Shown here one piece after another: positions 34,072-44,789 of a stretch of 64,000 nucleotides of DNA. Both the position numbers and the translations under genes were made by a program. The notes beneath the pieces were generated by a model. The model searched no databases, was not told where the DNA came from, and saw only the letters and a program-made list of their open reading frames with translations. Source of the stretch: Forficula auricularia (taxonomy: Eukaryota; Arthropoda; Insecta; Dermaptera; Forficulidae); contig JALMQS010000070.1 in NCBI GenBank assembly GCA_024734495.1, forward strand, positions 12,347,294 through 12,411,293. Reading direction: 5' to 3'. The first letter of the stretch is position 1. Each line of letters opens with the position of its first letter.

Positions 34072-34410
34072 TCCCTAATAAATCGATTTTTTTGCAATCC
34101 TTTTAAAACTTTGAATACACATATTTATAAGTGTCCTTTATACTTAGAAATTTTTTTCAATAGTCCTTGCGGCACTAAATTTTTAGATATTGACCATTGA
34201 AATTTGCATATTTAACAGGCGAACCCTACCCGATTGATGTTAAAGCGACTGTTTCATTTAATAACAATCGTAATTTTCTTGAAATCATTTTGGAAAACTG
34301 AAAACCATTAACTGAAGATATAACAAATATTTTTCTGTTAAAATAATTGTATCAAGCGGTATTCGTTTTGTATGAAAAATGTTAAAAGTTAGTTATTTTT
34401 GATGGGTTTC
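34072..34410 (+). mobile_element. Left-end fragment of the TTAAGGACGTTCCC element
   Basis: Starts TTAAGGACGTTCCCTAATAA and follows the complete copy at 62239-63171 for about 330 bp (TATTTATAAGTGTCCTTTAT, TAACTGAAGATATAACAAAT blocks), then stops where another repeat begins. Confidence 0.75.
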
Positions 34411-34749
34411 AGTGTGTGTAGGTTAGTATATGGATCAGATTATAGCCGGTCAAATTTTACATTATTTCTTTATTAGTTTATTATTTGTACGTCAATAGGA
34501 AGAGATGGTTAATATAAAAAATAAAAGCAATACAATCACTTTCTGTTAAATAAAACTATCCCGCCCTTCCGTATTTTTTTCGTTCACATTTTTGAAACAT
34601 TATTAAATTTATTTTGTTGATTTTATTCAAGTGCACCTATTATTTCTTTGAGTTTAAATATTTTTTAATATATAAATGTAATGAGAATATTGTGCAATTT
34701 TTTACCCAATAAATGTACATATTTTACACTTAGGGCCAGTTGTATGTAG

Positions 34750-34955
34750 ACAAAGAGAAACAAAGAGATTGTCCTCTGCTTGATGCAAATAAACATATAC
34801 ACATATATATCAAGATGATATATCTGTATATATATATTATTTATTTGTTTGATCAAACAAATAAATAATATATATATACAGATATATCATCTTGATATAT
34901 ATGTGTATATGTTTATTTGCATCAAGCAGAGGACAATCTCTTTGTTTCTCTTTGT
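34750..34955. repeat. Perfect 206-bp palindrome
   Basis: Arms of 103 bp meet at GATC (34851-34854) with no spacer and no mismatch that I could find. The identical N-terminal peptides translated from both strands (MIKQINNIYIQIYH) are a consequence. Related single arms are at 22600-22710, about 36200 and about 36890. Confidence 0.85.
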
Positions 34956-35048
34956 GAATCAACAACTCTGCTACTCTCGGCAAAACAAAAACTTTTCAAC
35001 TAAGTTGTATGTAGGCTGGAAAATTTTTTTTTAACCTTGACAAATGAT

Positions 35049-35155
35049 AAAACGTTAAAATTCACCTTGTGCCGGTTGGGATGGCCAATCAGATGACAGG
35101 CACTTTCATCTGATTGGCCATGCCACCAGACACAAGGTGAATTTTAAAGTTTTAC
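35049..35155. repeat. Inverted repeat inside the MITE
   Basis: AAAATTCACCTTGTG and CACAAGGTGAATTTT enclose a nested pair, ATGGCCAATCAGATGA and TCATCTGATTGGCCAT, which also occurs in the MITEs at 31112 and 35215. Confidence 0.75.
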
Positions 35156-35214
35156 CCTTTGTAAACGTTTAAAAAGAGTTTATCAACTGGCCCTTAGGGT
35201 CTGTAGCTTACTTA

Positions 35215-35375
35215 GGGCCGGTTGTATGTCGCAAATTAAATGTTTTTTACAACTAACAAAGGATAGAAGGTAAATGGGGGAACTGGGATGGCCAATCGGA
35301 TGACCAGTTCCTCCATTTACCATCTACCCTTTGTTTGTTGTAAAAAGCATTTACTTTGCGACATACAACCGGCCC
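35215..35375. mobile_element. PIF/Harbinger-type MITE, 161 bp, intact
   Basis: TTA target duplications at 35212-35214 and 35376-35378. Nearly the whole element is one hairpin: GGGCCGGTTGTATGTCGCAA at the left, TTGCGACATACAACCGGCCC at the right. The corresponding empty site is at 44971-45000. Confidence 0.9.
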
Positions 35376-35618
35376 TTAATTATTTTATTCCTTTAATAGC
35401 ATATCTTCAAATACATAGTATTTTTGTCTTCAATTTTAATTTTTTAGTGCATAAAAAAATTATTTGGCTATATTTAACTGCATGTTTTTGCATATTTTGG
35501 CAGTTTTTACTGCATAAAACTGCATATAACCTACTTATTACAATTTATACCCTGTTAATGCGAGTATTTTTATTTTACTTTATTTATGATCTCTACTAAT
35601 TTAAAACCTTTGTTTTAG

Positions 35619-35730
35619 GGTCTAATTGATCAAATAGAAGCTGTCAGAATATATCAGATGATGGACACGATTGTTTCGAAGAAATTTAAAAACAAAGGCG
35701 CATTAAATAAAACCGGAACCCAATTTAAGG
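35619..35730 (+). CDS. Candidate internal coding exon, gene unknown
   Basis: 112 bp lie between acceptor CCTTTGTTTTAG and donor AAGG/GTAAGT. Only one of three frames is open, starting in phase 0: GLIDQIEAVRIYQMMDTIVS, then a Lys-rich tail with ALNKTGTQFK, leaving one nucleotide. The first part looks amphipathic and helical. The phase fits the candidate terminal exon at 41228, where the split codon becomes Gly. No homologous family recognised. Confidence 0.45.
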
Positions 35731-36242
35731 GTAAGTGGTTTTTCATATCGTTCTAAAATATTTCTCTTTAAATTTAACGGTTTATGTTTGATAAAGGGTA
35801 TATTATTTTCCATCTCTTAAAATATATGATTAAATTCTTAAGCAAATGAGATAATGCATATTAATTAATGGCCGTGGCAGACAGCAAGAAGCATAATTTA
35901 TCTCTATGATATCTAACGAGAGATATAGATTGCCAGCAGACTCCAGATGTAAACTGGATGATTAATTTTATTTCATAAATATCGCTTTGTCAGACACATT
36001 GCAGATAACCTGTTCATCACTTGGTACACACATACAAAGGTTTTATTCAAAAACTTTCTCAATTAGGTATTTCGATATCTAAAGATATTGTTATATTCAT
36101 GTAAAATGTAAACTTAGGCAAATAAATAAATATACTGAAAATATTGTTATTGAGTCCAATAAGTACTCTCTTTGCTCAACAATAAAATATCACATAAGGA
36201 GAAATAGATGAGGTCCTCTGCTAGATGCAAATAAAATTATGC

Positions 36243-36310
36243 CAGTGGCGTGCGATATTTAACCAGAGGTTGCTGTCCAAAAAAGAGGTCCCCCCCCCCC
36301 CCACTCCAAT
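36243..36310 (+). mobile_element. hAT end relic
   Basis: CAGTGGCGTGCGATATTTAA followed by a long C-run is a hAT-type terminal repeat. The partner end is not found; LINE sequence follows. Confidence 0.4.
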
Positions 36311-36384
36311 CAAATTTTTCGATTTTTTTGATTTCACAAAGTTCTAAAGTATATTCTTCCAACTTTTTTCATATCCGAAGAAGG

Positions 36385-36650
36385 GGCTAATATTTACATT
36401 TTTTCCCCTAAAGGCCTGGGTTGGACCCTCCATCGTAAAAAGAAGAAGAAGGGGGAATTCTATGGGCTGGGAGGGGTCGAAGTTATCTGTGGATGCGGGT
36501 CTTAAACAGCTGAAGGTTATAACTCGCGGGAAAGATGGTGGCAGGGAGCGAGTTCCAGTCTCTTGAGGCCATAGGGAAAAGAGTTGGCGAAAGCGCTTGT
36601 TCGATTTAAATTGATTACCAGTTTATTTTATTTTTATTTTTGCCTGGGAG
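36385..36650 (-). mobile_element. LINE 3'-end fragment
   Basis: The plus-strand text CCCCTAAAGGCCTGGGTTGG, CGAAGTTATCTGTGGATGCG, GGGAGCGAGTTCCAGTCTCT follows the LINE at 37418 closely for about 250 bp. No long frame. Confidence 0.8.
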
Positions 36651-36986
36651 GGGTCTATTCTTATTAAATGAGACAAAAATAGGGGCGCCGAAAGAGAAGT
36701 TTGCTGAATCTTGTACATATTTTTAGATGTGAATAAACTACATCATGGAAAGGTACTCGTGCACAGAAAACAAATAGGTATAATATAATATTTATAAGAA
36801 AGACTCAAGTTGAAGTTCAAGCCTTCGAAACTATAGTACCTACCTATGAAATAAAATTATACATATAGTATATATGTATCGATAAGGAGTATGTTCATTT
36901 ATATCAAGCAGACACTCTTATTGATTTCCTCTTAAAAATTGAAAACTCTGTTTCTCGGCAAGAAAATCTTTTCAAAAGAATAGTCA

Positions 36987-37200
36987 TTTTACTTTATCCA
37001 ACGCGAATCCAACCGAAGCATGGATAAAGTATTGTAATCGGTCTCGTGACATGCGCGACTTCAAAGGGTCCTCAGGTAAAGCCTATGGAATCCATGGTCT
37101 CAAAGTCCCAAATTGTAGTATTTATTTAGGTTGAATTTTATCCGGTGACAGTTTTGCCAAAAATTACACGGGGTCTCGTCCAGCTAAATAGTGCGATTTT
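36987..37200 (+). repeat. Dispersed repeat, copy 2
   Basis: Counterpart of 10262-10460 (CCTCAGGTAAAG, CAAATTGTAGTATTTATT, AGGTTGAATTTTA, TTTTGCCAAAAATTACA). Confidence 0.55.
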
Positions 37201-37417
37201 TTCAGGAAGTGCGTTCGGGTGTATGAATGTATGCTATGCTTTCGTTTTTTTCGTCCACGATTTTTCTCACACAGTACAACCGATTGAAATGAAATTGAAA
37301 ACCTACCATTACTTTAACAAAATGATTAGTTTTTGGTACATATCGGCTCACAAACATTAGTACTTTATTTTAGTACTTTTTTAGTTTTTTCTAAATATTT
37401 AGAAAATGAATAAACTT

Positions 37418-38325
37418 TTTTTTTATGATAATGATGAGAGAAGGAGTTATACCAAAAAAGGTGCAACCCCTAAAGGCCTGGGTTGGCCCTTCCATCGTGA
37501 AAAGAAGAAGAAAGAATTTTATGGGTTGGGCGGGGGTCGAAGGTATTTGTGGATACGGGTCTTAAATAGCTGAAGGCTATAAGTCTCGGGAAAGATGGTG
37601 GCAGGGAGCGAGTTCCAGTCTCTAGAGGTCATAGGGACAAAAGAGTTGGCGAAAGCGCTTGTTCGACTTTTAACCAATTTGACAGCGAAGGGGTTCTGAG
37701 CGTTTGAAAACCGCGTGTTTCTCGCAAAGAGGGCATTAGGGAGGATAATTGATTTCAGCTCGACTGAACAGACACCGTGATAGTATCTGTAGTACAGGGA
37801 AACGGCAGAAAGGGTTCTTCGATGAGCCAGGGAGTCGAGTGAGTTGGTTAGAACCGGGTCTCCTATTAGTTTAATTGCTCGCTTCTGAATTGCATTCAGT
37901 GTAGCAAGAGAATGCTTGGAGGCTCCCCTCCACAGATGAGAGCCATATTCGAGACAGGGACGAATTTGAGCCTTATACAGTATAAGAAGTTGACTGGGAG
38001 TATAACAGCGTCTAGATCTAAATAGGAGACCAAGCTTGAGCACTGCAGCTTTAGCAATGGTTGAGATATGGTCATTCCATGAAAGGTCAGACCCTAGAGT
38101 TACGCCTAGCATTGAAATTTTATCCCTGAATTCTAGTGAGTTTGAGTCGAATGATATGATAAAAGTTATCCCTGAATTCTAGTGAGTTTGAGTCGAATGA
38201 TATGTTTGGGAGGTTTCTGTCGACGCGCCTAGAAATAAGGCAACACTGTGTTTTCCCTGCATTGAAGTTATCTAAGTTTTGGGATCCCCAGTTTTTAAGT
38301 TTGCATAAGTCTAAATTAACTAATT
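37418..38325 (-). mobile_element. LINE (CR1/Jockey-like), 5'-truncated, RT C-terminal frame of 197 aa
   Basis: The minus-strand frame 37519-38112 starts MLGVTLGSDLSWNDHI and has the conserved blocks YKAQIRPCLEYGSHLWRGA, RAIKLIGDPVL, RTLSAVSLYYRYYHG, PMTSRDWNSLP and FKTRIHKYL. Together these form the region between the RT palm/thumb and the 3' end of CR1/Jockey-type LINEs. Upstream to 38325 the frame is broken by a tandem duplication of about 48 bp (38119 and 38167, TTATCCCTGAATTCTAGTGA). The 3' UTR and short poly(A) lie at 37418-37518. Catalytic YADD and endonuclease domains are absent, so it cannot move by itself. Confidence 0.88.
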
Positions 38326-38330
38326 TTGAT

Positions 38331-39410
38331 GAAATTTAATATTGTAATTAAGTACTCTGAGGACCACAACAAAGGTCACATAGATTTTTTTTGTAAAATT
38401 ATATTTTAAAGTACTTTACCCTAGAATAATATGGTACATTGGATAAAGTTTAGCAACGATCCGTTGCAATTTATTTTTTATTATTATTAAATTATGTCTG
38501 ATAGTAGAAAAAATAGTGTATGGGTCTCGCAAAAAAATTGCTTACAGCCTTGGCTCGAGTGATGACTTCAGTGTATTAATAGCTTACATTATAAGCTCGT
38601 TGAATAATTTACTAATATCGTCATATGACTTAATTTTGGGTTATAAAAAAGTTTATTTGTAAATATATAAAAAAATGAAGTTTACTTGAAATAATTGGAA
38701 TATTTTTAATTAAGACTGTTAATAAATAGACCGATACAAACAAATCCAATATATACTGATATTGATGTTTTGGAAATATTTGAAATGACTTTTATTGACT
38801 TTCTTTTAGAGGCTTCAAAATAAAAACCAATATGCATATATATCTAGATTTAAATTAAACAAAGTCATTAAAATTCTAATGTGTACTAAAGAACCATGTA
38901 TCTTTCTCATGGGATCCCGAAGAAAATTGCATCTCTTCTTAAAGATGCATCATCGAAGGAGTGGGATGTCATTTAATTTAATGTGAGGCATTTCCCATAG
39001 GACAACAGACAACTTTACGAATTTTAAAAGCTTTTTTTTTAAATTAATTGGAAAATTTGTTCACGAATTTTAAAAGAATTGAGAATTATATTTACTATGG
39101 TGATACATTCTTGTAGAGTTTACGAAAACATATGTATATTTAAAATTGGAATTTAAATAAGAAATTAACATGTTTATAAGAGTGGGTGAAATCACCTAGG
39201 TTAAGTTTATTGGATGGGATATTCCCATTAGAATTCACCAACAAAATATCCAACTAGTAGTAGGATTCTAAAGGCACATAAAGGTTCTAAAAACCAGTGT
39301 TTATCGAGAATTAGTTGCTATTTATTTTAAGGATCCATCACATTAAATTAACCGAAGAAGAGAATTTTCTTTACATTCACTTATAAAATAACGAAGAATG
39401 CAAGGTAAAG
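38331..39410. other. AT-rich stretch, no gene seen
   Basis: Nothing supported. Confidence 0.4.
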
Positions 39411-39480
39411 TATTGCAGAGTTTCCCAACCTTTTTGTGGCGCAGGCGCAATCAAGATTTCAAAAATAGTGGCGGGTATAA
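39411..39480 (+). mobile_element. hAT end relic
   Basis: CAGAGTTTCCCAACCTTTTT followed by GTGGCGCAGGCGC, a hAT-type terminus without a partner. Confidence 0.45.
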
Positions 39481-39574
39481 ATCCGATTTCAAAAATAAAT
39501 TAATATTAATATGATGTTATTTATTATAACATAAATTTTGTAACTTATATTTACTACAACATAAGTATTATATA

Positions 39575-39650
39575 TCTTATTATATTAAACGAGCAATTCT
39601 TGTATATATATCCAATCGGTTTCTCGAAAACGGCTCTAACGATATGCTAT
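39575..39650 (+). mobile_element. Helitron 5' end fragment
   Basis: TCTTATTATATTAAACGAGC preceded by host A, then CTCGAAAACGGCTCTAACGA, as in the Helitron at 8292. Confidence 0.65.
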
Positions 39651-40110
39651 TTAAAATGAGTTTAGTTTTTTGAAAATTAATATTTTATTTTCCCTAGAAA
39701 TTCTCAAGTAAGTTGATAAGGGTCCCCACTTTGTATAAACTACCCTTCGAACAGAGGGTTCAAAAGGTAATTTTTTTCGAGATATTCAAACCAAAATATA
39801 CTCTTTTAACTCTCTATAAAATATACTATTTAAATCGCGTTTAGTTTTTTGAAAATTAATATTTTATTTTTTCTAGAAATTCTTAATCAAATTGATAAGG
39901 GCCCCCCCCCCTTATCATCAACTAACATTCCAAGACAGGCTTAAAATGTAATTTTTCCGAGATATTCACACCAAAATATACTCTTTTGATTCTTTATAAA
40001 ATATCATATTAAATATGCCCTGGCGAATGATGAAAATATTATCAATAATCTTCTTGAATCCATGTAAATATGCCCTGGCGAATGATGAAAATATTATCAA
40101 TTATCAACTC
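39648..40110 (+). repeat. Two local tandem duplications
   Basis: A unit of about 181 bp (TTTAGTTTTTTGAAAATTAA, GATAAGGGYCCCC, CCAAAATATACTCTTTT) occurs at 39648 and 39829. Just downstream a unit of about 55 bp (AAATATGCCCTGGCGAATGA) occurs at about 40012 and 40067. Confidence 0.7.
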
Positions 40111-40786
40111 GATGTAAAGCAAAACATAATAATTGACCTATTAATAACAAAGCCCAAAAAAATTCATTCCCAGCTTAGAGACACAAGTCAATGAACTTCT
40201 AACTATCCCTTATTTATCCACACCTATGTCAATAAACCCTACCCAACTCGAAATTTTCATTTAACAATAGCCTAAGAGAAATTGTCCTTTAAAATAATTT
40301 AAATAATGAAAACATTTTTTCCCTCTGTTTACTAAACATATATATAACCTAGCATTCAATAAGTCAAATTAGTTATTTTCTGTACTTCCTGAAGATGCGT
40401 TGATAGCCCGAAATATATATATAATATTGAAAAAAAATTTTTACATCTTTTAATTTTGTAATTTTAATGTGAAACAAGTGACCAAGAATCCTTAACTCAT
40501 AGTAAATGAATATTAAAGATAATATTTATTTACTCTCATCTTTATTGAAGAAATTCTTCTATCGATTTTTAATTTTCAGTAATCTCCAATTTGTTTTACT
40601 ACAAAAGTATTTTAAAAAAATACCCCGTGTTTCTCGTAGAGGGTTTTAAGGATAATTGATTACAGAATATTAAAGAAAAAATCACATTTTAATTTTTTTT
40701 AAATGTGCAGATGAGCAATTATTTCATTAAAATCTGATCGAAGTAAATTATTAAAAAAAAGGCGTGGATAGAATCATTCTTTAGAG

Positions 40787-41138
40787 CAGTGTTTCCCAAC
40801 CTTTTTTATGCCATGTCCCACCTAAACCTTTCTAAAATTCTCATGCCCCCTATATAACATATATCTACATAATTTTTATATTCTAAAAATGAATGATTAT
40901 TTAATATAAATATAATTGCAAAAACAAAATTTTGTTGATTAGTATTTTGATGGTTATACATACATTTAAGTGTATTTTATATATTGCTGAAGCTATACTT
41001 ACTCTCAAATTTTGTTAACATTTATTCTTTTAAATATGAGTAACTTATTTTGAAAATTTTTATATTTATCTGAACGACCCCTCATTAACAATCTTATTGC
41101 CTCTCTGTGGGGCTTGGGCCCCACGTTGGGAAATACTG
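40787..41138. mobile_element. hAT MITE, 352 bp
   Basis: Exact 8-bp duplications CTTTAGAG (40779-40786, 41139-41146). Ends CAGTGTTTCCCAACC and CGTTGGGAAATACTG are inverted. Same family as 42213-43103. Confidence 0.9.
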
Positions 41139-41227
41139 CTTTAGAGCTAAACCTGCAAAGATACCAAAACAAGTCCAGATATGTTCCAGATTATTCGAGA
41201 TTAATTTATTAATTTCTATTATTTTAG

Positions 41228-41325
41228 GAATGGCCATTTACAAAAGATGTAGCCCCTTGTTCGATAATGGTAAATTGCTGGAATCTAATTCTAAAGTGTT
41301 TCAAAACATTTTTAAGATGAGTTAA
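41228..41325 (+). CDS. Candidate terminal coding exon, gene unknown
   Basis: The acceptor TTCTATTATTTTAG opens a frame in phase 1 (needing one nucleotide from the previous exon): MAIYKRCSPLFDNGKLLESN, then SKVFQNIFKMS and TAA at 41323-41325. The exon ending at 35730 leaves exactly one nucleotide (G), giving GGA. The intron between them would be about 5.5 kb and contain the LINE, hAT and Helitron pieces. Short and unrecognised, but coherent in phase and composition. Confidence 0.4.
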
Positions 41326-41448
41326 TAAATAATGATAGGTCAAAATTATTTTCACCAGTCACTTTTGATATCAATCGAAAGAACAACATTGTGATTGAAC
41401 TACTAATTTTGCTTATGAACAAAATTCAAATTTAATTTCAGTGTATAT

Positions 41449-41827
41449 TAGGGTGGTTCGGAAAAACTGAATTTTTTTTCGAAAACACTTTGGTGCAAAA
41501 AAGTTGCCTATTGTAAAAAATATAATTTTTCTAAGATGTTGCGTTAACAGAAAAAAGTATATTATTGATCAGAATTTAATTTATTTAGGTTATTTAAACC
41601 ATCAAACAATTAAAAAACTAGTGTGTGTATTTTAAAAATTTTAACAAATAGAAAAAAATTACAAAAATATCGTGATTTTTGCAATTTTTAAAGTTCGATG
41701 CTCGAGCTGAAATGTTAACCGATTTTAATTTTTTTTTTTTGCCGTTTTTCTTCTTATTTAAAATAGGCAACTTTTTTGAACTAAAGTGTTTTCGAAAAAG
41801 AAAATTCAGTTTTTTTGACCCACCCTA
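41449..41827. mobile_element. TIR MITE, 379 bp, 8-bp target duplication
   Basis: Exact duplications GTGTATAT (41441-41448, 41828-41835). Ends TAGGGTGG and CCACCCTA, with subterminal complements GAAAACACTTTGG / CTAAAGTGTTTTC and AAAAAAGTTGCCTATT / AATAGGCAACTTTTTT. The duplication length suggests hAT or a similar superfamily. Confidence 0.88.
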
Positions 41828-41994
41828 GTGTATATCCCGCGAATTAATTTCCCAATGTCAAAACCAAATTAATCTCAAACTTGCCAGCTCTTTTCACCTT
41901 CTTCAACTTTGGGTCGTTGCTCACATATCAATTCGTAAGCTGATTTAGCTGGCATCCAACGATATGAGGCAATTTTATGGCAAGTCAACAAAGC

Positions 41995-42200
41995 CCAGTG
42001 TTTGTTCAATTGAGGTCTGCAGCGTAGTGGCCAAAACGATTGAATATCAATCGCGTGGCCTGGAGTCGATTCCCACTCAGGTCAGAAAATGTATACCACA
42101 AAGTCAAATTAAAGGGATCGCATCAAACACAGAGAAAGACAACGGGAAACCACTTTGGAAAACAATTTTTATAGGGAGGTTATTTTCCATTGTAGTACCA
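41995..42200 (+). mobile_element. tRNA-derived SINE
   Basis: An A-box-like GCGTAGTGGCCAAAACG and a B box GGAGTCGATTCCC form the head; the body contains GACAACGGGAAACCACTTTGG and ends near the hAT insertion at 42213. The 128-codon frame over it is not a gene. Confidence 0.6.
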
Positions 42201-42439
42201 GACAGTCTACATCAGTGTTTCGCAACGTGGGGCCCACGCCCCACAAGGGGGCAATTTGATTGTTTAAGGGGAGCAATTCGAAAATGGGCTCGACCTAGTG
42301 GTATGTATTTGTGTTTTATTTTAATTTATTTCAGTTTTAGAAGCATATAACACATTTTCCAGAAAAAATATTAAATGGAGAAAATATGTTATTTTCTGGT
42401 GGGGAAAATGTGTAATATTCATTTAAATATATTTTTTCA

Positions 42440-42992
42440 GTCTACGTTTAATCCACTTCATCTTAAATCTATTTATCTATCTATCTATATTTATATTAAT
42501 CATAATCTAAATGACGCTTACGTTATTTTTTAATTTTAAAACCCACTATAATAGTAATGACAAATAAAATTTATTAATGGGAAAAAATTATATTTAATGC
42601 TTCTGTTAAGAAAGGATAAATTTCAAACACTGCTTGAGGAGAGAAGAAGGATCTTGTTTGTTTTCTTCATTAAGTCTTTGAAACCCTGAAGAAGGAGGGA
42701 AGAATCCTCCGAAATGTTTGCTTTAAAGGAAAGGAGAGAAAAAAAGAATGACAGTCCAATAAATATATCTTATTTGGAAATGGAATAATTTTTTTCTCCA
42801 CTATCCTTGCAACTTGTCAAAAATAATAACATTTCGAAATAATGTGAATCATAACATTTATTTACTTAATTAACTATCGATTACTTTTCAAATAAAAATT
42901 TATTAAAATTATTAATTAAAGCCCACTACAGAGTCCAGGGAAATAACCCTGTGGCTAGTAAGATGCCCGCCAAAGGCGGGCTTTGCAGCTGG
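42440..42992 (+). mobile_element. Helitron nested in the hAT element
   Basis: The 3' end is a 7-bp perfect hairpin GCCCGCC-AAA-GGCGGGC (42965-42981), then TTTGCAGCTGG, differing from the usual CTAG by one base. The body shares TTTTTAATTTTAAAACCCAC with the Helitrons at 8292 and 57133. The 5' boundary is estimated. Confidence 0.6.
42686..42714 (+). other. Hammerhead-like hairpin motif
   Basis: CTGAAGA, one A, stem GGAGG/CCTCC around a 7-nt loop, then GAAA. Confidence 0.5.
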
Positions 42993-43155
42993 AATTTATC
43001 TAAATAACAAAAAAATTATTTTATAAAAAATTTTACAAAGGGGGCATAAGAATTTTAGAAAAGCTTAGGTGGGGCATGGCACAAAAAAGGTTGGGAAACA
43101 CTGGTCTACATGATTGTTTAATCATTTGAAAAAAAAAAAATATACAAGTAGCTAT

Positions 43156-44152
43156 GGGGCATTCCACGCCAAATCGGACGGTTTTAAAAATTTTAATTTT
43201 TGATTTTCTTTATTTTTTGACAATTTTTAGTACCCATCAAAAAACTCTTACTTGTAAATTTTGAATTTTTTTTTATTATCGGTTTAAAAGATATCGAATT
43301 TCTGTTTTTTGCTCATAACTTCTTCAAAAATGGTTCAAATTCAATTTGTTTCTTTTTGAAATTTTTGTTTTTTTACATACTTTTTAGCAAAAATACAAAA
43401 AATTATTTAAAGTTTTTTTATATGCGATTTTTGAGTTTCCAAATTTTAACTGTATGTACCTTCGATTTTTTTAATAATTTTTTATTTTAAACTTCTAGTC
43501 ATTCTACACATTTTAAGACCCGGTTGATAGTGGTCCTAAGATAATTACTATTTTTTTTCGATTTTCGATTTTTGATTTTGATTTTCTTTCAACAAACTAA
43601 AATAATAATTATTTATTTTAAACACCTGTTAACGATAAAAATCAATTCAAAATAACTAAAAAAAGAGAACTCAATACCAAAAATGGTTTTAATAATGTTT
43701 AATGCCGAATAAATTTTTTTTGAAATTTTCAAAAATCGAAAAAAAATAGTAATTATCATAGAATTAGTATCAACCCGTTCTTAAAATTTGTAGAATGAAT
43801 AGCAGTTTAAAATAAAAAACTACCAAAAAAATCGAACAGTACATACATACATACAGTTTCAAAAACAAGATTAAAATTTTCAAACTCAAAAATCGCATAT
43901 AAAAACAGTTTAAATAATTTTTTCTTGTATTTTTTTCTAAAAAGTATGTTAAAAAAAAAAATAATTGAATTTGGAGCATTTTTGAAAAATATATGAACAA
44001 AAAACCGAAATTCGATATCTTTTAAATCGCTGATCAAAAAATTTCAAAATTTACCAGGAAGAGTTTTTTTGATGGGTACTAAAAAATGTGAAAAAATGAA
44101 GGAAATCAAAAATTAAAATTTTTCAAGCTGTCCGATTTGGCGTGAAAAACCT
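43156..44152. mobile_element. Foldback element, about 1.0 kb
   Basis: Ends GGCATTCCACGCCAAATCGG and CCGATTTGGCGTGAAAAACC are inverted; the arms mirror each other for more than 400 bp (AGTACCCATCAAAAAACTCT versus AGAGTTTTTTTGATGGGTAC, and others) around a centre near 43655. The flank GCTATG/CTCATT gives no clear duplication. The phenylalanine-rich frames are low-complexity artefacts. Confidence 0.7.
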
Positions 44153-44743
44153 CATTATTTCTGACATATTGTATAAAAATAAATTAAGATTATTAGATTA
44201 TTCCATAAAAAAGTGTGAAGTGATTTTTTCTCTTTTTGGTTAACAAAACAAATTCTATTTTTTTCATGTAGGAAAAACGATAAAATGTCTTTTCTCTCCA
44301 TATCCGCCTTTTTCCATTTTATATTTACTTATCATAACATCTATTAAAAATAAATATATGAATAAAATTGTCTTTGTGGATTTTAAAATTGAATTTTTTT
44401 GTATCAATGTTGATATTTTTGATGAGTAATTCGGTTGAGATCACACATATTTTTATTAGTATTTTAGTGGCTTATTTTTTTAATTAGCCTCAACACTTGA
44501 AAAAGTCGTCATAGAACCAAGAATATACCTCCGACTAATATTATAATTATAGCGGTTCAATGCGATAAAAATTTTCATTCCATGTCGCAATAAAAAGAGC
44601 CAATTCATCGTCAAAAGAGCTTTGTACATTTAAAAGTATGTCGGAAGTTAATTAAACTTTATTTTAGAAAAAAATGAAATCGTAGGGAGTTGGACAAAAA
44701 ATCAAATTAAAAACAAGAGTTTTATGATTTAATGTGCCTAACC

Positions 44744-44772
44744 TTTCGTCAAAAAATTTCTGACTTCTTCAG
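44744..44772 (-). other. Hammerhead-like hairpin motif
   Basis: On the minus strand CTGAAGA, one A, stem GTCA/TGAC, then GAAA. Confidence 0.45.
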
Positions 44773-44789
44773 TGGCTCTTACTAGAGGC

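Larger units (their letters stand above)
34733..35193. mobile_element. PIF/Harbinger-type composite MITE, 461 bp
   Basis: TTA on both sides (34730-34732 and 35194-35196), ends GGGCCAGTTG and CAACTGGCCC. It contains the 206-bp perfect palindrome 34750-34955 and a second inverted repeat 35049-35155. Confidence 0.8.
34420..35600 (-). mobile_element. Degenerate TGCA-rich element, copy 1 (carries two MITEs)
   Basis: In inverted orientation this matches 44790-45330 block by block (TATAGCCGGTCAAAT, TTGACGTACAAATAATA complement, ACTGCATAAAACTGCATAT). Two Harbinger-type MITEs (34733-35193 and 35215-35375) interrupt it at sites empty in the other copy. No coding capacity. Confidence 0.65.
42213..43103. 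mobile_element. hAT element, 891 bp, carrying a Helitron
   Basis: Exact 8-bp duplications GTCTACAT (42205-42212, 43104-43111). The right end is the complement of CAGTGTTTCCCAACCTTTTT and matches the left end of the 352-bp copy at 40787, in opposite orientation. The extra length is mostly the Helitron at about 42440-42992. Confidence 0.9.

Noticed and set aside
34665..35034. Two related proteins starting MIKQINNIYIQIYH on opposite strands
   Set aside because: Both are translations of the same perfect palindrome; AT-rich codons and no conservation.
41964..42350. 128-codon plus-strand frame
   Set aside because: It runs across a tRNA-derived SINE and into a hAT end, so it is not a gene.
43770..44037. 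Phe/Leu-rich membrane protein frames
   Set aside because: Low-complexity A/T arms of a foldback element; no signal of selection or conserved motif.
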